Under the pieces are notes generated by a model. It saw nothing but the letters and a program-made list of their open reading frames with translations. It was not told the DNA's origin and made no database searches. Below are positions 35,082 through 44,225 of a stretch of DNA of 64,000 nucleotides, one piece after another. The DNA is taken from positions 558,001 to 622,000 of the forward strand of contig NZ_CP087998.1 of the NCBI RefSeq assembly GCF_021044585.1, given 5' to 3'. The stretch comes from Sulfurimonas sp. HSL-3221 (GTDB lineage Bacteria; Campylobacterota; Campylobacteria; Campylobacterales; Sulfurimonadaceae). Each line of letters starts with the position of its first letter. Positions within the stretch are counted from its first letter, which is position 1. The position numbers and the translations under genes were made by a program.

Positions 35082-35122
35082 CGCGTCAATATTAATAGCG
35101 CTGATATGAGGCGGGAGAAAGG

Positions 35123-35371
35123 ATGAGTATGGAGCTTAAAATCGCTCGCAGTCACACCGATAAGAAACCGAAGAAAGTTGATGTCGATAAGATCGAGGGA
35201 ATGGTCGAAAAAGAGGGTTCTGTGATCCTTTACTTTGACCGTGAAAACTCGCACAAGGACCTGCTGGCTCTGCAGGAACACTTCGAGAACGAAGGTAAAA
35301 GCGTTTATATGCGCGAAGTACGTTTCGGCCTTGCCGATAACGAATATATGTACGAAGTGCATATCCTCTAA
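35123..35371 (+). CDS. HP0268-family nuclease
   Basis: An 82-residue protein with the pattern ...VILYFDRENSHKDLLAL... typical of Helicobacter HP0268, described as a small nicking endonuclease and purine-preferring RNase. It precedes miaB and an acyltransferase exactly as HP0268, HP0269 and HP0270 do in Helicobacter, which supports the call. A second ATG at codon 3 is an equal start choice. Activity here is inferred from the family and neighbours. Confidence 0.8.
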   Translation: MSMELKIARSHTDKKPKKVDVDKIEGMVEKEGSVILYFDRENSHKDLLALQEHFENEGKSVYMREVRFGLADNEYMYEVHIL

Positions 35372-35398
35372 GCCCTCCCGGGCACCCAAAGCATTCCC

Positions 35399-36700
35399 GT
35401 GAAAAAACTGTTTATCGAAACCCTCGGCTGTGCCATGAACGTCCGCGACAGCGAACATATGATTGCCGAACTCTCCCAAAAAGAGGATTATGCGCTGTGC
35501 GACACGGCCGAAGAGGCGGACCTGATCCTGATCAATACCTGTTCCGTCCGCGAAAAGCCGGTGCACAAACTCTTCTCCGAACTGGGCGCGTTCAACAAAA
35601 AGAAAAAGGCCGATGCGAAGATAGGCGTTTGCGGCTGCACAGCCTCGCACCTCGGCGAAGAGATCATTAAAAAGGCCCCTTACGTTAATTTCGTCCTGGG
35701 GGCGCGTAACGTCTCCAAGATCACCGATGTGCTGCACCGCGACAAGGCCGTCGAAACGGAAATTGATTACGACGAGTCCCAGTTCGCTTTCAGCGAGTTC
35801 CGCAGTTCGCCGTGGAAGGCTTTCATCAATATCTCCATTGGCTGTGACAAACAGTGTACCTTCTGTATCGTGCCAAAGACCCGGGGCGACGAGATCTCCA
35901 TTCCCGCCGACCTGATCGTCAAAGAGGCGGAGAAAGCGGCGGCAACCGGTGCCAAAGAGATATTCCTGCTGGGGCAGAACGTCAACAACTATGGCCGCCG
36001 TTTTTCAGGTGAGCATGAGAAGATCAACTTCACCGAGCTGCTGCGCCGCGTCAGTGCCGTCGAGGGGATCGAGCGTATCCGCTTTACCTCCCCGCACCCT
36101 TTTCACATGGATGACGAGTTTATCGGGGAGTTCGCTTCGAACCCGAAGATCTGCAAGTCCATTCACGTTCCGCTGCAGAGCGGCTCGACACCCATTCTCA
36201 AGGCGATGAAGCGCGGCTATACCAAGGAGTGGTTCCTCAACCGCATTGAGAAGCTTCGCACGATGGTACCCGATGTGAGCATCAGTACCGACGTCATCGT
36301 CGCTTTCCCCGGGGAGAGCGAGGCGGATTTCGAAGAGACGATGGACGTTGTTCGCCAATCTTCCTTTGAACAGATGTTCAGTTTCAAATACTCGCCCCGT
36401 CCCCTAACCGAGGCGGCGGAGTACAGCGAAACGGTCGACCCGGAGGTTGCCTCGGAGCGCCTGATGCGCCTGCAGAGCATGCATGACGCGATGCTGGACG
36501 AAAAGTGCAAAGCGTATCTGGGCAGAACTTTCACCGTCTATTTTGAAGAGCTGCGCAGTGACGGCTATGTGGCCGGGCGCAGTGACAACAACATTCTTAT
36601 CAAAGTCAAAGGCAGCGAGGAGCTGCTGGGGCAGTTCGCGGATGTCCGCATTACCCAGACCTACCGCATGGGCCAGGTAGGGGAGCTGGTCGGCGAATAA
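35399..36700 (+). CDS. miaB: tRNA-2-methylthio-N6-isopentenyladenosine synthase MiaB
   Basis: A 433-residue methylthiotransferase with a GTG start. N-terminal cluster cysteines sit in TLGCAMN, NTCSVRE and GVCGCTAS; the radical SAM motif is CDKQCTFC (about 145-152). A TRAM RNA-binding domain closes the protein. It adds the 2-methylthio group at A37 of tRNAs reading UNN codons. It lies in an operon with the HP0268-like gene and the acyltransferase (1-bp gap). Confidence 0.94.
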   Translation: MKKLFIETLGCAMNVRDSEHMIAELSQKEDYALCDTAEEADLILINTCSVREKPVHKLFSELGAFNKKKKADAKIGVCGCTASHLGEEIIKKAPYVNFVLGARNVSKITDVLHRDKAVETEIDYDESQFAFSEFRSSPWKAFINISIGCDKQCTFCIVPKTRGDEISIPADLIVKEAEKAAATGAKEIFLLGQNVNNYGRRFSGEHEKINFTELLRRVSAVEGIERIRFTSPHPFHMDDEFIGEFASNPKICKSIHVPLQSGSTPILKAMKRGYTKEWFLNRIEKLRTMVPDVSISTDVIVAFPGESEADFEETMDVVRQSSFEQMFSFKYSPRPLTEAAEYSETVDPEVASERLMRLQSMHDAMLDEKCKAYLGRTFTVYFEELRSDGYVAGRSDNNILIKVKGSEELLGQFADVRITQTYRMGQVGELVGE

Positions 36701-36701
36701 G

Positions 36702-37355
36702 ATGGCGGCAAAAACGAAGCGACAGTCGTTCAAGAAGGCGCTGCTTCAGAAGCTGGGCCTCTGGCTCCTCCCGCCGATCGGCGCCCTGCTGATCCGTCTC
36801 ATCTACCACACCTCCAAAAAACAGTTCAACCTTCCGCAGCATGTGCCGGAGGACCCCGTCATCTTCGCCTTCTGGCACGGGGACCTGCTGCTGATGCCCT
36901 ACCTCTACTACCATTTCCGCAAGATCCCCAATGCCAACGTCATGATCTCGGACCATTTTGACGGTCGGATCATCGCGCAGGTAATGCGCTTTTTCCGCCT
37001 GGGCACCATCCACGGCTCTTCCAACCGCAAGGCCGCGAAGGTGCTGATCGCGGCGATGCGCACCCTCAAAGCGGGGACGGATATCGGCATCACCCCCGAC
37101 GGCCCCCGCGGGCCGCGCTATGAAGTAGCGGACGGGATCGTTGCCATGGCACAGAAGACCGGGGCGAAGGTGATTGTTTTCAACTGCGTGCCGAGCCGCT
37201 GCTGGCGTCTGAAGAGCTGGGACCGCTTCGTCGTTCCGAAACCTTTCAGCCGGTTGGCGTTTTACGCTTCCGAGCCGATCGATCTGAAAGGGCTGGAATT
37301 GGACGCGGCCAAAGACGTGGTAAAATCGAAACTGATGGAACACGCACTGGAGTAG
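36702..37355 (+). CDS. Lysophospholipid acyltransferase family protein (DUF374)
   Basis: A 217-residue membrane-associated acyltransferase with one N-terminal hydrophobic segment. It has FWHGDLLLMPY (about 46-56, the catalytic His-x-Asp variant), SSNRKAAKVL, and TPDGPRGPRYE. The DUF374 group acylates lipid A or lysophospholipids; the exact acceptor is unknown. It corresponds in place to HP0270 of Helicobacter, directly after miaB. Confidence 0.85.
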   Translation: MAAKTKRQSFKKALLQKLGLWLLPPIGALLIRLIYHTSKKQFNLPQHVPEDPVIFAFWHGDLLLMPYLYYHFRKIPNANVMISDHFDGRIIAQVMRFFRLGTIHGSSNRKAAKVLIAAMRTLKAGTDIGITPDGPRGPRYEVADGIVAMAQKTGAKVIVFNCVPSRCWRLKSWDRFVVPKPFSRLAFYASEPIDLKGLELDAAKDVVKSKLMEHALE

Positions 37356-37360
37356 AAAAA

Positions 37361-38209
37361 ATGACCAAAGTCGACCTCGTCCAAAACCGACTTGACTTTC
37401 TTGACTATCTGTTGGATATCCGGGGCTATTCGGATCTGACGGTCAAGAGTTACGACGAGGCGCTGCGGGAGGCGCTCCCCCGGGTCGAAGTGGTGGAAGA
37501 GTCAGGCATTTCGGTCGTCGACCTGATGCCCTACCGGTTGATGATCGCTTCGCAGAAGCCCAGGACGATCGCGAAGAAGCTCAGCGCCTGGCGCAGCTAC
37601 GTCGCCTACCTGAAAAAACAGGGACTGGCGGTGGAACTCCGCGCGGACGAAAGCATCAAAGTCCCCAAAACCCTTCCCAAACCCGTCTCCCACGCACATA
37701 TCATGGAAGCTCTTGCGGTTGCTGAACCGGAGGAACGGCTCGTGGTGACCCTGCTCTATACCCTCGGGCTGCGCCTTTCGGAACTTCATGGCTTAAGCCT
37801 CGATCAGATCGGCCGGGAGTGGGTGCGCATCCGTGGAAAGGGAGACAAGGTCCGTGATGTTCCGCTGCCGCCTGCCGCCTCTGAGGCGATAGCGGCCCAC
37901 CGGCAAACGTGTTCTCCACGAACTTTCCTTTGCGAGTGTAACGGCAGGCGTTTAAGCGAAAATAGTTTAAGATATCTCGTTAACAGGGCCTTTGCGCGGG
38001 TCGGCCTGAAGGTGACACCGCATCAGCTCCGCCATGCCTATGCGACCGAACTGCTCAACCATGATGCTCGGATCGCGGACGTGAGCGAACTGCTGGGCCA
38101 TGCGTCGATGGCAACGACGCAGATCTATACAAAACTGGGCAGTGCCCTAAAAATGAAGCATTATCGGACCGCCCATCCGCTGTGCAAGGAGACCGATGGC
38201 ATTGGCTGA
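37361..38209 (+). CDS. xerH: XerH-like tyrosine recombinase
   Basis: A 282-residue recombinase with an N-terminal SAM-like core-binding domain and a catalytic domain holding R138 (GLRLSE), Lys160/163 (GKGDKVR), His221-Arg224 (HQLRH), His247 (GHAS) and Tyr256 (TQIYTKL). Campylobacterota commonly use one Xer protein, XerH, to resolve chromosome dimers at difH. Its place in a housekeeping operon, 5 bp after the acyltransferase, fits that role better than a mobile-element integrase. No dif site was recognised in the window. Confidence 0.8.
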   Translation: MTKVDLVQNRLDFLDYLLDIRGYSDLTVKSYDEALREALPRVEVVEESGISVVDLMPYRLMIASQKPRTIAKKLSAWRSYVAYLKKQGLAVELRADESIKVPKTLPKPVSHAHIMEALAVAEPEERLVVTLLYTLGLRLSELHGLSLDQIGREWVRIRGKGDKVRDVPLPPAASEAIAAHRQTCSPRTFLCECNGRRLSENSLRYLVNRAFARVGLKVTPHQLRHAYATELLNHDARIADVSELLGHASMATTQIYTKLGSALKMKHYRTAHPLCKETDGIG

Positions 38210-38981
38210 TTTTCTCGCCCGCTTTTATGACAAGGTCTTCATCGGCCTCTATGCGCATGACGATACCCTGCAGGTCGGTGTCGTGACGCAGACGAGACGC
38301 GGGGAGGTTCAGGTGCGGCAGCGGGTATTCTTCGCCGGTCTGGACGAAGAGGCAATCGCCTTTTTGCAAGAGGCGGTCGATCGTACCCCCTATAACTATA
38401 TCGCTGTGCTGACCGATCATGAACGGTGCGGTGCTTTGCCGACCTGTTCACTCTCCAAGGCGAAGGAGATGGCGCCGATCGTCGAGCGAAGCCGGACGCT
38501 CTGCATCGATGAAGAGTGGATGAATTACTGCGACGAAGAGGTGCTTTACGGTATCCAGGCGGGATATGCGGATCTGGCACCCGATGCCATTTACACCCCC
38601 TTTGCCGTGCTGCATGCCTATTTCGAATCGATAATGGCGGGCGCGCACGCGCTTTATGTGCTGATTACGCCCGGGGGGATGAGCCTTGCGGTTGTCAAAG
38701 AGAGCCATTTGCGTTTTGCGGAGCAGTATCGCTGTGACGGGAACGGTTCCGCGGCCCCGATGGTGGAGAAAATCACGACGACGCTTGATACCTACTACGG
38801 CAAACCGTGCTGCCGCGGGGAATTTGTCGAGGCCGTTTATATCCTCGACGCCACCGGGTCGGGAGAGGAACTTGCAGCAGCATTGGAAGAGACGTTGCTG
38901 GTCGAGGCGCAGAACCGCATGGTCGATGCCGCCGCGCTTTGCGCCCAAACGTGTATGAAGGAGAACGGCTATGGATTATAG
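38196..38981 (+). CDS. PilM/GspL-like protein of a pilus or type II secretion platform
   Basis: A 261-residue soluble protein overlapping xerH by 14 bp. Its N-terminal part (FIGLYAHDDTLQVGVV) has the start of an actin-like ATPase fold, but no clear phosphate loops are seen. The two genes behind it look like PilN and PilO, so it may be the cytoplasmic PilM/GspL partner in an inner-membrane assembly platform. The call depends mostly on gene order and is tentative. Confidence 0.45.
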   Translation: MALADFLARFYDKVFIGLYAHDDTLQVGVVTQTRRGEVQVRQRVFFAGLDEEAIAFLQEAVDRTPYNYIAVLTDHERCGALPTCSLSKAKEMAPIVERSRTLCIDEEWMNYCDEEVLYGIQAGYADLAPDAIYTPFAVLHAYFESIMAGAHALYVLITPGGMSLAVVKESHLRFAEQYRCDGNGSAAPMVEKITTTLDTYYGKPCCRGEFVEAVYILDATGSGEELAAALEETLLVEAQNRMVDAAALCAQTCMKENGYGL

Positions 38982-39468
38982 TTTTATTGATCAGGCGGTC
39001 AAAAGCCCCTTTACAGCCGCTGTCCGCCGGGTGTGGATCGGCGGGGCTCTCCTGATCGGGCTCCTGCTGGCGGCATCGGCGGCCCTGCACCTGATGAACG
39101 GGGAACTGCGTACTGCGGCACAGAAAGAGCAGCACGCCCAGGGGACGATCCTGTTGCAGACGACGCAGCTGCAAGCCCAGCAGGCGCAGTTCACGAAGAA
39201 AAAAGAGGCGTGGCAGCAGATCGTGGCCATGGACAAGCTCCTCGCGGATCAGCTTTATGATCTGCTTGACCGTATTCCCGATGACGCGGTGCTGTCGCGT
39301 TTCGCGTATGATGAGAAGCGGATCCTTTTCGAAGGAACATGCCGCCGTTTCGATGCGCTGAAGGCGGACCTCGAGCGGGGCTTGTCGGGGCGCTATGTTT
39401 TGGCCTCCGCCTCGGAGAAATCCGGCAGGTTTACTCTCCGGTTTAACGTGACGGGAGGGTTGCAGTGA
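38971..39468 (+). CDS. PilN/GspL-C-like single-pass membrane protein
   Basis: A 165-residue protein: short cytoplasmic N-terminus, one transmembrane helix (about 23-43), a periplasmic coiled coil rich in Gln, and a ferredoxin-like C-terminal domain. This is the plan of PilN. It overlaps the previous gene by 11 bp and the next by 4 bp, indicating tight coupling in one operon. Confidence 0.55.
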   Translation: MDYSFIDQAVKSPFTAAVRRVWIGGALLIGLLLAASAALHLMNGELRTAAQKEQHAQGTILLQTTQLQAQQAQFTKKKEAWQQIVAMDKLLADQLYDLLDRIPDDAVLSRFAYDEKRILFEGTCRRFDALKADLERGLSGRYVLASASEKSGRFTLRFNVTGGLQ

Positions 39469-39977
39469 TACTGAGACGCCAGAGTACGAGCTTTGAATTG
39501 ACCCTTTCGCTTTTCGCGGTCATTTTCCTGATCCTCGGCGTGACGATAGGTGTGCTGATCCCGGAGGCGAAAGCTTACCTGCAACTCCAGGATGACGTCC
39601 AGCGTGCGGTGGAGCACAGCGACAGGCTTCAGATGGAATATGACCGTCTTTATGAAGCAAAAGAGCAACTGGCTGCGGAAGATACCCGGCTTTCGGAGCG
39701 TTTCGAGAACAGTATTGATGCCGCACAGCTTCAGGGGTGGGTTGCAACGGTACTGGGCGATGCCCCAGTGAGCGTCACGGCAACGGACGGAGGCTTTGAG
39801 ATCGCGGCGCGGGTGAAAACTCCGATGGCATTTTATACGCTGATCGGCAGCCTTGATACGGCTCCGTGGGTTTTAAAGGTCGGGCCTTCTGTTTCCATGC
39901 AGGCCGATCACGGGGCGGTACAGGTTACGTTCGCGCTTCGCCCTTTGCCGCAGCCAGCTCTCTCTTTACGGCGTTAA
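39465..39977 (+). CDS. PilO/GspM-like single-pass membrane protein
   Basis: A 170-residue protein with one transmembrane helix (about 13-33), a coiled coil, and a small alpha/beta domain (PVSVTATDGGFEIAARVKT), the plan of PilO or GspM. It completes a PilM-N-O-like triad. Its 3' end overlaps the convergent tilS by 53 bp, an unusually long convergent overlap. Confidence 0.55.
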   Translation: MILRRQSTSFELTLSLFAVIFLILGVTIGVLIPEAKAYLQLQDDVQRAVEHSDRLQMEYDRLYEAKEQLAAEDTRLSERFENSIDAAQLQGWVATVLGDAPVSVTATDGGFEIAARVKTPMAFYTLIGSLDTAPWVLKVGPSVSMQADHGAVQVTFALRPLPQPALSLRR

Positions 39978-40938
39978 AGTATTCCTCGTTCGTACAGAGG
40001 TAGGGGCGGACGTTTGCGCCGATCCCCAGCACTCGGCACTCCTCACGGAAATCTTTCGGCATCGTTCGCGCTGTCAGCGGCGTCACCAATGTACATTGCG
40101 GTGTGATGCTCAGTGCGTAACGGCGTCCGATGACCAGATCGTTTTCGGTCATCATCCGCTCTTTTTCCCCCTGGCGGAGCAGGTACCCTCTCTGTTTCAG
40201 CCAACGGTCGACGGCGCGCATCAGTGCCGCACGTTCCTGCTGCCCGGTATACATCAGTATTTCCGCCTCGATGGCGGGAAGGGGCAGCGGCGGTAGGGCC
40301 GCTGCATCGCGGCTGAGAAATGCCAGCGAGTTTTGAATTCCGCTGCGGTATTGCTCCAGCAGCGGTCCCGCATGCTGTTCCCGGAAGCGGTTGCGTTTGT
40401 AGCGCGGGTTACCGTTGGAACTGTCTTCAAAGTAGCGGTAGCCTTGCCTGTCAAGCCAGGATTGCAGATCGTTTTTAGTGGTACTCAGCAAAGGGCGGAC
40501 CAGCCGGTACCCCTCACGCTGCGTAACCGGGGCCATCCCCAGCAGCTCGGGCAGTCCGGCCCCCTTGCACAGCTGCATCAGCAGCCACTCCAGCCGGTCA
40601 TCGAGTTGGTGTGCCGTCAGTAGGACAGTATAGCCGTGCTCTGTGATCAGTGTGTCAAAGAAGGCGTAGCGGATACGGCGGGCTTCCGCCTCGAAGTTTT
40701 CCCGGATCGTTTCGGCGTCATGGACGTAGCATGCCTTACCGTACTCTTCCGCGAGGGCAAGGGCATGGGCGGCTTCCGTATCGCTCTGTGCACGCGAATG
40801 GTAGTTGACATGGGCGATATCGAAAGGGATCTTTTCGTTCAGCAGCAGGTAGAATAGGGCCGTGGAATCGATGCCGGCGGAGAAGGCCAGCAGATTCTTC
40901 CCTGCTTTTAAATGTTCGAGGGTCTGTGCCTCAAGCAT
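39925..40938 (-). CDS. tilS: tRNA(Ile)-lysidine synthetase
   Basis: A 337-residue ATPase that converts cytidine-34 of tRNA-Ile(CAU) to lysidine. The PP-loop reads FSAGIDSTAL (19-28), a SAGIDS variant of the usual SGGxDS. HVNYHSR and TAHQLDD follow. It ends after the catalytic and one further domain, as in the shorter Campylobacterota TilS. It overlaps rimO by 8 bp on the same strand. Confidence 0.9.
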   Translation of the reverse strand: MLEAQTLEHLKAGKNLLAFSAGIDSTALFYLLLNEKIPFDIAHVNYHSRAQSDTEAAHALALAEEYGKACYVHDAETIRENFEAEARRIRYAFFDTLITEHGYTVLLTAHQLDDRLEWLLMQLCKGAGLPELLGMAPVTQREGYRLVRPLLSTTKNDLQSWLDRQGYRYFEDSSNGNPRYKRNRFREQHAGPLLEQYRSGIQNSLAFLSRDAAALPPLPLPAIEAEILMYTGQQERAALMRAVDRWLKQRGYLLRQGEKERMMTENDLVIGRRYALSITPQCTLVTPLTARTMPKDFREECRVLGIGANVRPYLCTNEEYFNAVKRELAAAKGEART

Positions 40939-42250
40939 GGCCCGTAACGGTTGCCGTCAGTGTCTCCCCGACAAGCTCAGTGATCTTGGCGCGGTAAGGT
41001 ACGCCGAAAGAGAGTGCTTCGTCGAGGGCGTTGTCGTTGACGTAGATCTCGCCGTCGATCTCGGGGGCCCAGCGCAGGTCGCGGGCGCTGAGGAGGTACT
41101 CGTGTTCGTCGCTCTCGCCGTCGATAACGAGAACGATCTCGCGGCCGACCATCTTCTGGAGGGAGACAAGCTTGGCCTCTTCGGCGATGGCGCCCAGGAT
41201 CTCGGCGCGTTCCGCAATCGTCTCCGCATCGACCTTGTCCGTACGCTCATAGGCACTTGTGCCCTCCTCATCGGAGTAGGCGAAAACATTGATCCGGTCA
41301 AACCCGAAATCGCGGGCATAATCACACATTGCCCGGAAGCTTTCATCCGTTTCGCCGGGGTGGCCGACGATGAAGCTGGTCCGTACGAAACTCTCCGGCA
41401 GCTTGCGCATGTAATCGAGCAGCATCTGCGTCTGTTCCCGACCGGCACCGCGTTTCATAATTTTGAGCATAGCGTCGTCGATATGCTGGATCGGCATGTC
41501 GAAGTAGTTGTGGAAGGTCGTTGACTTCGCGATTGTCTCCAGCAGTTTCATCGATGTCGTCGTTGGATAGAGGTAGAGAATGCGTGCACTCTTAACCCCT
41601 TCGATCAGTTCAATGCGCTTGATGAGCTGAATAAGCCCGTCTTTGAACCCTTGGTCGCGCAGGAAGGAGCTTGAGTCCTGGGAGATGAAACTGAAGTCGT
41701 AGTACCCCTTTTTGACGAGCCCTTCGACTTCGGCGGCGATGCTCTCCAGGGTACGGGAGTGGAGCTTGCCTTTAAAGGAGGGGATGGCGCAGAAGGAGCA
41801 GCTCTGGTTGCACCCCTCGGAGAGTTTGATGTAGGCATGGTAGGTCGAGCCGGTGACGACACGCTCGGCGCCGTCGATGAGGTAGACCTCCTCGCTGAAG
41901 CGGCTCTGTTTCGCGGCCAGGAGTTCGTCGATCTTGTCGTAGTCGCCGACGCCGGTGAAGATGTCCACTTCGCTGAGCTCCTTGCTCAGCTCCTCTTTGT
42001 AGCGTTCGCTGAGGCAGCCGGCCATGACAAGGACCGAGTGCTCCTTGCGGGAGGCATCGAGGCTCAGGACCGTATTGAGGGACTCCTCCTTTGCCGCGTC
42101 GATGAAGCCGCAGGTATTGACGATGATGACGTCGGCGTCTTCGCTTTCGGGCGTCAGTTCATACGATTGGAGCCGTCCCATCATGACTTCGGTGTCGACG
42201 AGGTTCTTCGTACACCCCAACGAGACGATATGCAGTTTTTTTGTACTCAT
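40931..42250 (-). CDS. rimO: Ribosomal protein S12 methylthiotransferase RimO
   Basis: A 439-residue radical SAM enzyme that methylthiolates Asp of ribosomal protein S12. N-terminal cysteines lie in SLGCTKN and NTCGFID plus a further AGCLSER; the radical SAM motif is CNQSCSFC. A TRAM domain ends the protein. I start at ATG 42250 (MSTKKLHIVSLGCTKN); an upstream extension of 45 codons shows no conserved-looking sequence and overlaps the divergent gene. Confidence 0.93.
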   Translation of the reverse strand: MSTKKLHIVSLGCTKNLVDTEVMMGRLQSYELTPESEDADVIIVNTCGFIDAAKEESLNTVLSLDASRKEHSVLVMAGCLSERYKEELSKELSEVDIFTGVGDYDKIDELLAAKQSRFSEEVYLIDGAERVVTGSTYHAYIKLSEGCNQSCSFCAIPSFKGKLHSRTLESIAAEVEGLVKKGYYDFSFISQDSSSFLRDQGFKDGLIQLIKRIELIEGVKSARILYLYPTTTSMKLLETIAKSTTFHNYFDMPIQHIDDAMLKIMKRGAGREQTQMLLDYMRKLPESFVRTSFIVGHPGETDESFRAMCDYARDFGFDRINVFAYSDEEGTSAYERTDKVDAETIAERAEILGAIAEEAKLVSLQKMVGREIVLVIDGESDEHEYLLSARDLRWAPEIDGEIYVNDNALDEALSFGVPYRAKITELVGETLTATVTGHA

Positions 42251-42327
42251 GCTTTGCCTGTGAGAGGGCACAGCGGTTTTCCCCATGCCCTTTATTATAA
42301 TTACGCAATTATACCGAAAGGGGACGC

Positions 42328-43482
42328 GTGGAGTTTGATGTAGCCATTCTCGGCAGCGGCGCGGCGGGTCTGATGGCCGCGGCACGCCTGAGCGAACGGG
42401 GCGGTCTCTCTGTTTGTGTCGTTGAGGGCAATGCGAAACCCGGGGCGAAAATCCGCATCAGCGGGGGCGGGAAGTGCAACCTTACCAATGTTTCGGTCTC
42501 CGAAAACAACTATCTCGGAGATGAGACACTGGTAAGGAGTGTTCTCAAACGTTTTGACGAGCATGCATTGCTGAAATGGGTGCGGATGCGGGGCTGTGAG
42601 CCTGTTGTCCGCAAAGCACGTTACTATTTCTGCCCCCGCAGTGCCCAGGAACTCATCGATATCCTGATCAAATCCGCCGAAGGGGTCCGCTTCTTCCTCG
42701 GACACAGAATCGAGACGGTCCGGCAGAAGGAAAATGGCTTTATCGTTACGACGGATAAAACGACACTCAAGGCACGCAACGTGATCGTCGCCACGGGAGG
42801 GGTCAGTTACGCTTCCGTGGGCGCGACGGACATTGGCCTGAAGATCGCTGAAAGTTTCGGGATCGAGACGGTGCCTTTCCGTCCGGCCTTGGCGGGGATG
42901 ACACTGCAAAAAGAGCAGTTCTGGATGAAGGCGTTGACTGGAATCAGTTTTCCGGTGACGATACATGTCAGCGAAAAACGTCTCAGGGAGGATATGCTTT
43001 TTGCCCACCGTGGCATCAGCGGTCCGGCCGTCCTGTCCGCGTCGCTCTACTGGGAGAAGGGGACGATCACGATCGATTTCCTAGACGGCCTTTCTGTCGA
43101 AGAGGTGTTGAAACGGGGTGGGAACAAAAAAATTGCCACTGCTATTCCGCTGCCGAAACGTTTTGTAACAGCGTTTCTCGATATGCTCGGGGTGGCGGAT
43201 AAGCCCTGCAGTACAGTGACAGCAGAAGAAAAAGTAATGCTCAAAACATTGAGCACCTATACGTTCGCCCCGGCCGGGACCTTCGGGTTTACGAAAGCGG
43301 AGGTGAGCAAGGGCGGTGTCGCCTGCAGTGCGCTGAAACCTTATTCATGTGAGAGCAGAGGCGTACGGGGGCTCTATTTTGTCGGGGAGGTCGTCGACGT
43401 TACTGGCGAACTCGGCGGCTACAACTTTCAGTGGGCCTTTGCAAGTGGACGGTGTGCGGCGGATCACATCTGGGCGGTTTAA
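42328..43482 (+). CDS. HI0933/BaiN-like NAD(P)/FAD-dependent oxidoreductase
   Basis: A 384-residue flavoprotein with GTG start. It has the FAD-binding GSGAAGLMAAA near 9-19, the family signature RISGGGKCNLTN, ATGGVSYASVG, and a C-terminal GEVVDVTGELGGYNFQWA. The HI0933 family is widespread; some members reduce bile acids, but the substrate of most is unknown. Divergent from rimO with overlapping promoter space. Confidence 0.88.
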   Translation: MEFDVAILGSGAAGLMAAARLSERGGLSVCVVEGNAKPGAKIRISGGGKCNLTNVSVSENNYLGDETLVRSVLKRFDEHALLKWVRMRGCEPVVRKARYYFCPRSAQELIDILIKSAEGVRFFLGHRIETVRQKENGFIVTTDKTTLKARNVIVATGGVSYASVGATDIGLKIAESFGIETVPFRPALAGMTLQKEQFWMKALTGISFPVTIHVSEKRLREDMLFAHRGISGPAVLSASLYWEKGTITIDFLDGLSVEEVLKRGGNKKIATAIPLPKRFVTAFLDMLGVADKPCSTVTAEEKVMLKTLSTYTFAPAGTFGFTKAEVSKGGVACSALKPYSCESRGVRGLYFVGEVVDVTGELGGYNFQWAFASGRCAADHIWAV

Positions 43483-43505
43483 AGTTGCGTTAAAATCGCA
43501 GTGGG

Positions 43506-43511
43506 TATAAT
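43506..43511 (+). promoter_or_regulatory. -10 element of outer-membrane protein gene 1
   Basis: TATAAT in GTGGGTATAATCAGG, 44 bp before the ATG of the beta-barrel gene. Confidence 0.5.
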
Positions 43512-43554
43512 CAGGGAAACACAGCAGGTGTTATACTGTAGTAAAAGGTGTACT

Positions 43555-44085
43555 ATGCTTAAAAAAATCATGCTGCCGGCGTTATTGGTTCTGGGAATGA
43601 ATGCCTATGCCGAGGACGCAAAAGGTCTTCTCGGTGTGGAAGTCGGTTATATTAATACGAAGTACAACACGCCGGGGACCGCGGGTACGGAAACAAGTCA
43701 AGTGGGTATGATGTCGGGCGGTCTGAAACTGGGGGCGGAGAGCCGCCACTACCGCGTATTTATCGACAGCAGTTTCTGGTATGCGGATGACCAGTACAAG
43801 AAAGCCGGCAAGGTCGGCGGGGCACTGCAGTATCTTCTGCCGATCGGGGATGTGTTCAATATTTTCATGGGCCTCAACGGTGGTGTGATTAACTCTGCTG
43901 GCGATACGGACGTTGATCCCTACTATGGTGCGGACCTCGGTTTCAACCTCAACCTGAGCGAAAGTTTCGGGATCGAAGTGGGCGGACGCTTTTGCGACGT
44001 GGCGAATTCGAACAAAGACAGTGTTGTGACAGACTTCATTCAGGGATATGTCTCTGCAATCTTCAAATTCGACAGCGATTATTAA
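43555..44085 (+). CDS. Small outer-membrane beta-barrel protein 1
   Basis: A 176-residue exported protein; signal peptide residues 1-19 (ending AYA). Alternating strands and aromatic girdles (FIDSSFWYADDQY, AIFKFDSDY) point to an eight-stranded barrel. It is clearly related to the next gene: both share GVE(V/A)GY, a NxPG(T/S)AGT loop, WY/WH-ADD/TDD and GGxLQY. Function unknown; it could be an adhesin-like or porin-like protein. An 11-bp perfect hairpin follows. Confidence 0.7.
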   Translation: MLKKIMLPALLVLGMNAYAEDAKGLLGVEVGYINTKYNTPGTAGTETSQVGMMSGGLKLGAESRHYRVFIDSSFWYADDQYKKAGKVGGALQYLLPIGDVFNIFMGLNGGVINSAGDTDVDPYYGADLGFNLNLSESFGIEVGGRFCDVANSNKDSVVTDFIQGYVSAIFKFDSDY

Positions 44086-44093
44086 TGCGCTGT

Positions 44094-44120
44094 CAGTGCA
44101 GCGGTAGCTCCGCTGCACTG
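44094..44120 (+). terminator. Strong hairpin between the two barrel genes
   Basis: CAGTGCAGCGG and CCGCTGCACTG form a perfect 11-bp stem around TAGCT, 8 bp after the stop codon. The T-run (ATTTTTTC) comes about 15 bases later, so termination is likely but not classical. Confidence 0.7.
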
Positions 44121-44225
44121 CATCTACAAAGCATTTTTTCATAATGCGACGGTTTCTTCCCTATCTCAGGGAGGCGGTAATAGGCTATAGAGACCGTACT
44201 TCCCATCACGATTCAGGAACATAGA

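Noticed and set aside
37361-38209. XerH-like recombinase as the integrase of the tRNA island or cassette array
   Set aside because: It lies 12-34 kb away in a housekeeping operon and resembles chromosome-resolution XerH; integron integrases carry an extra patch that I do not see here.
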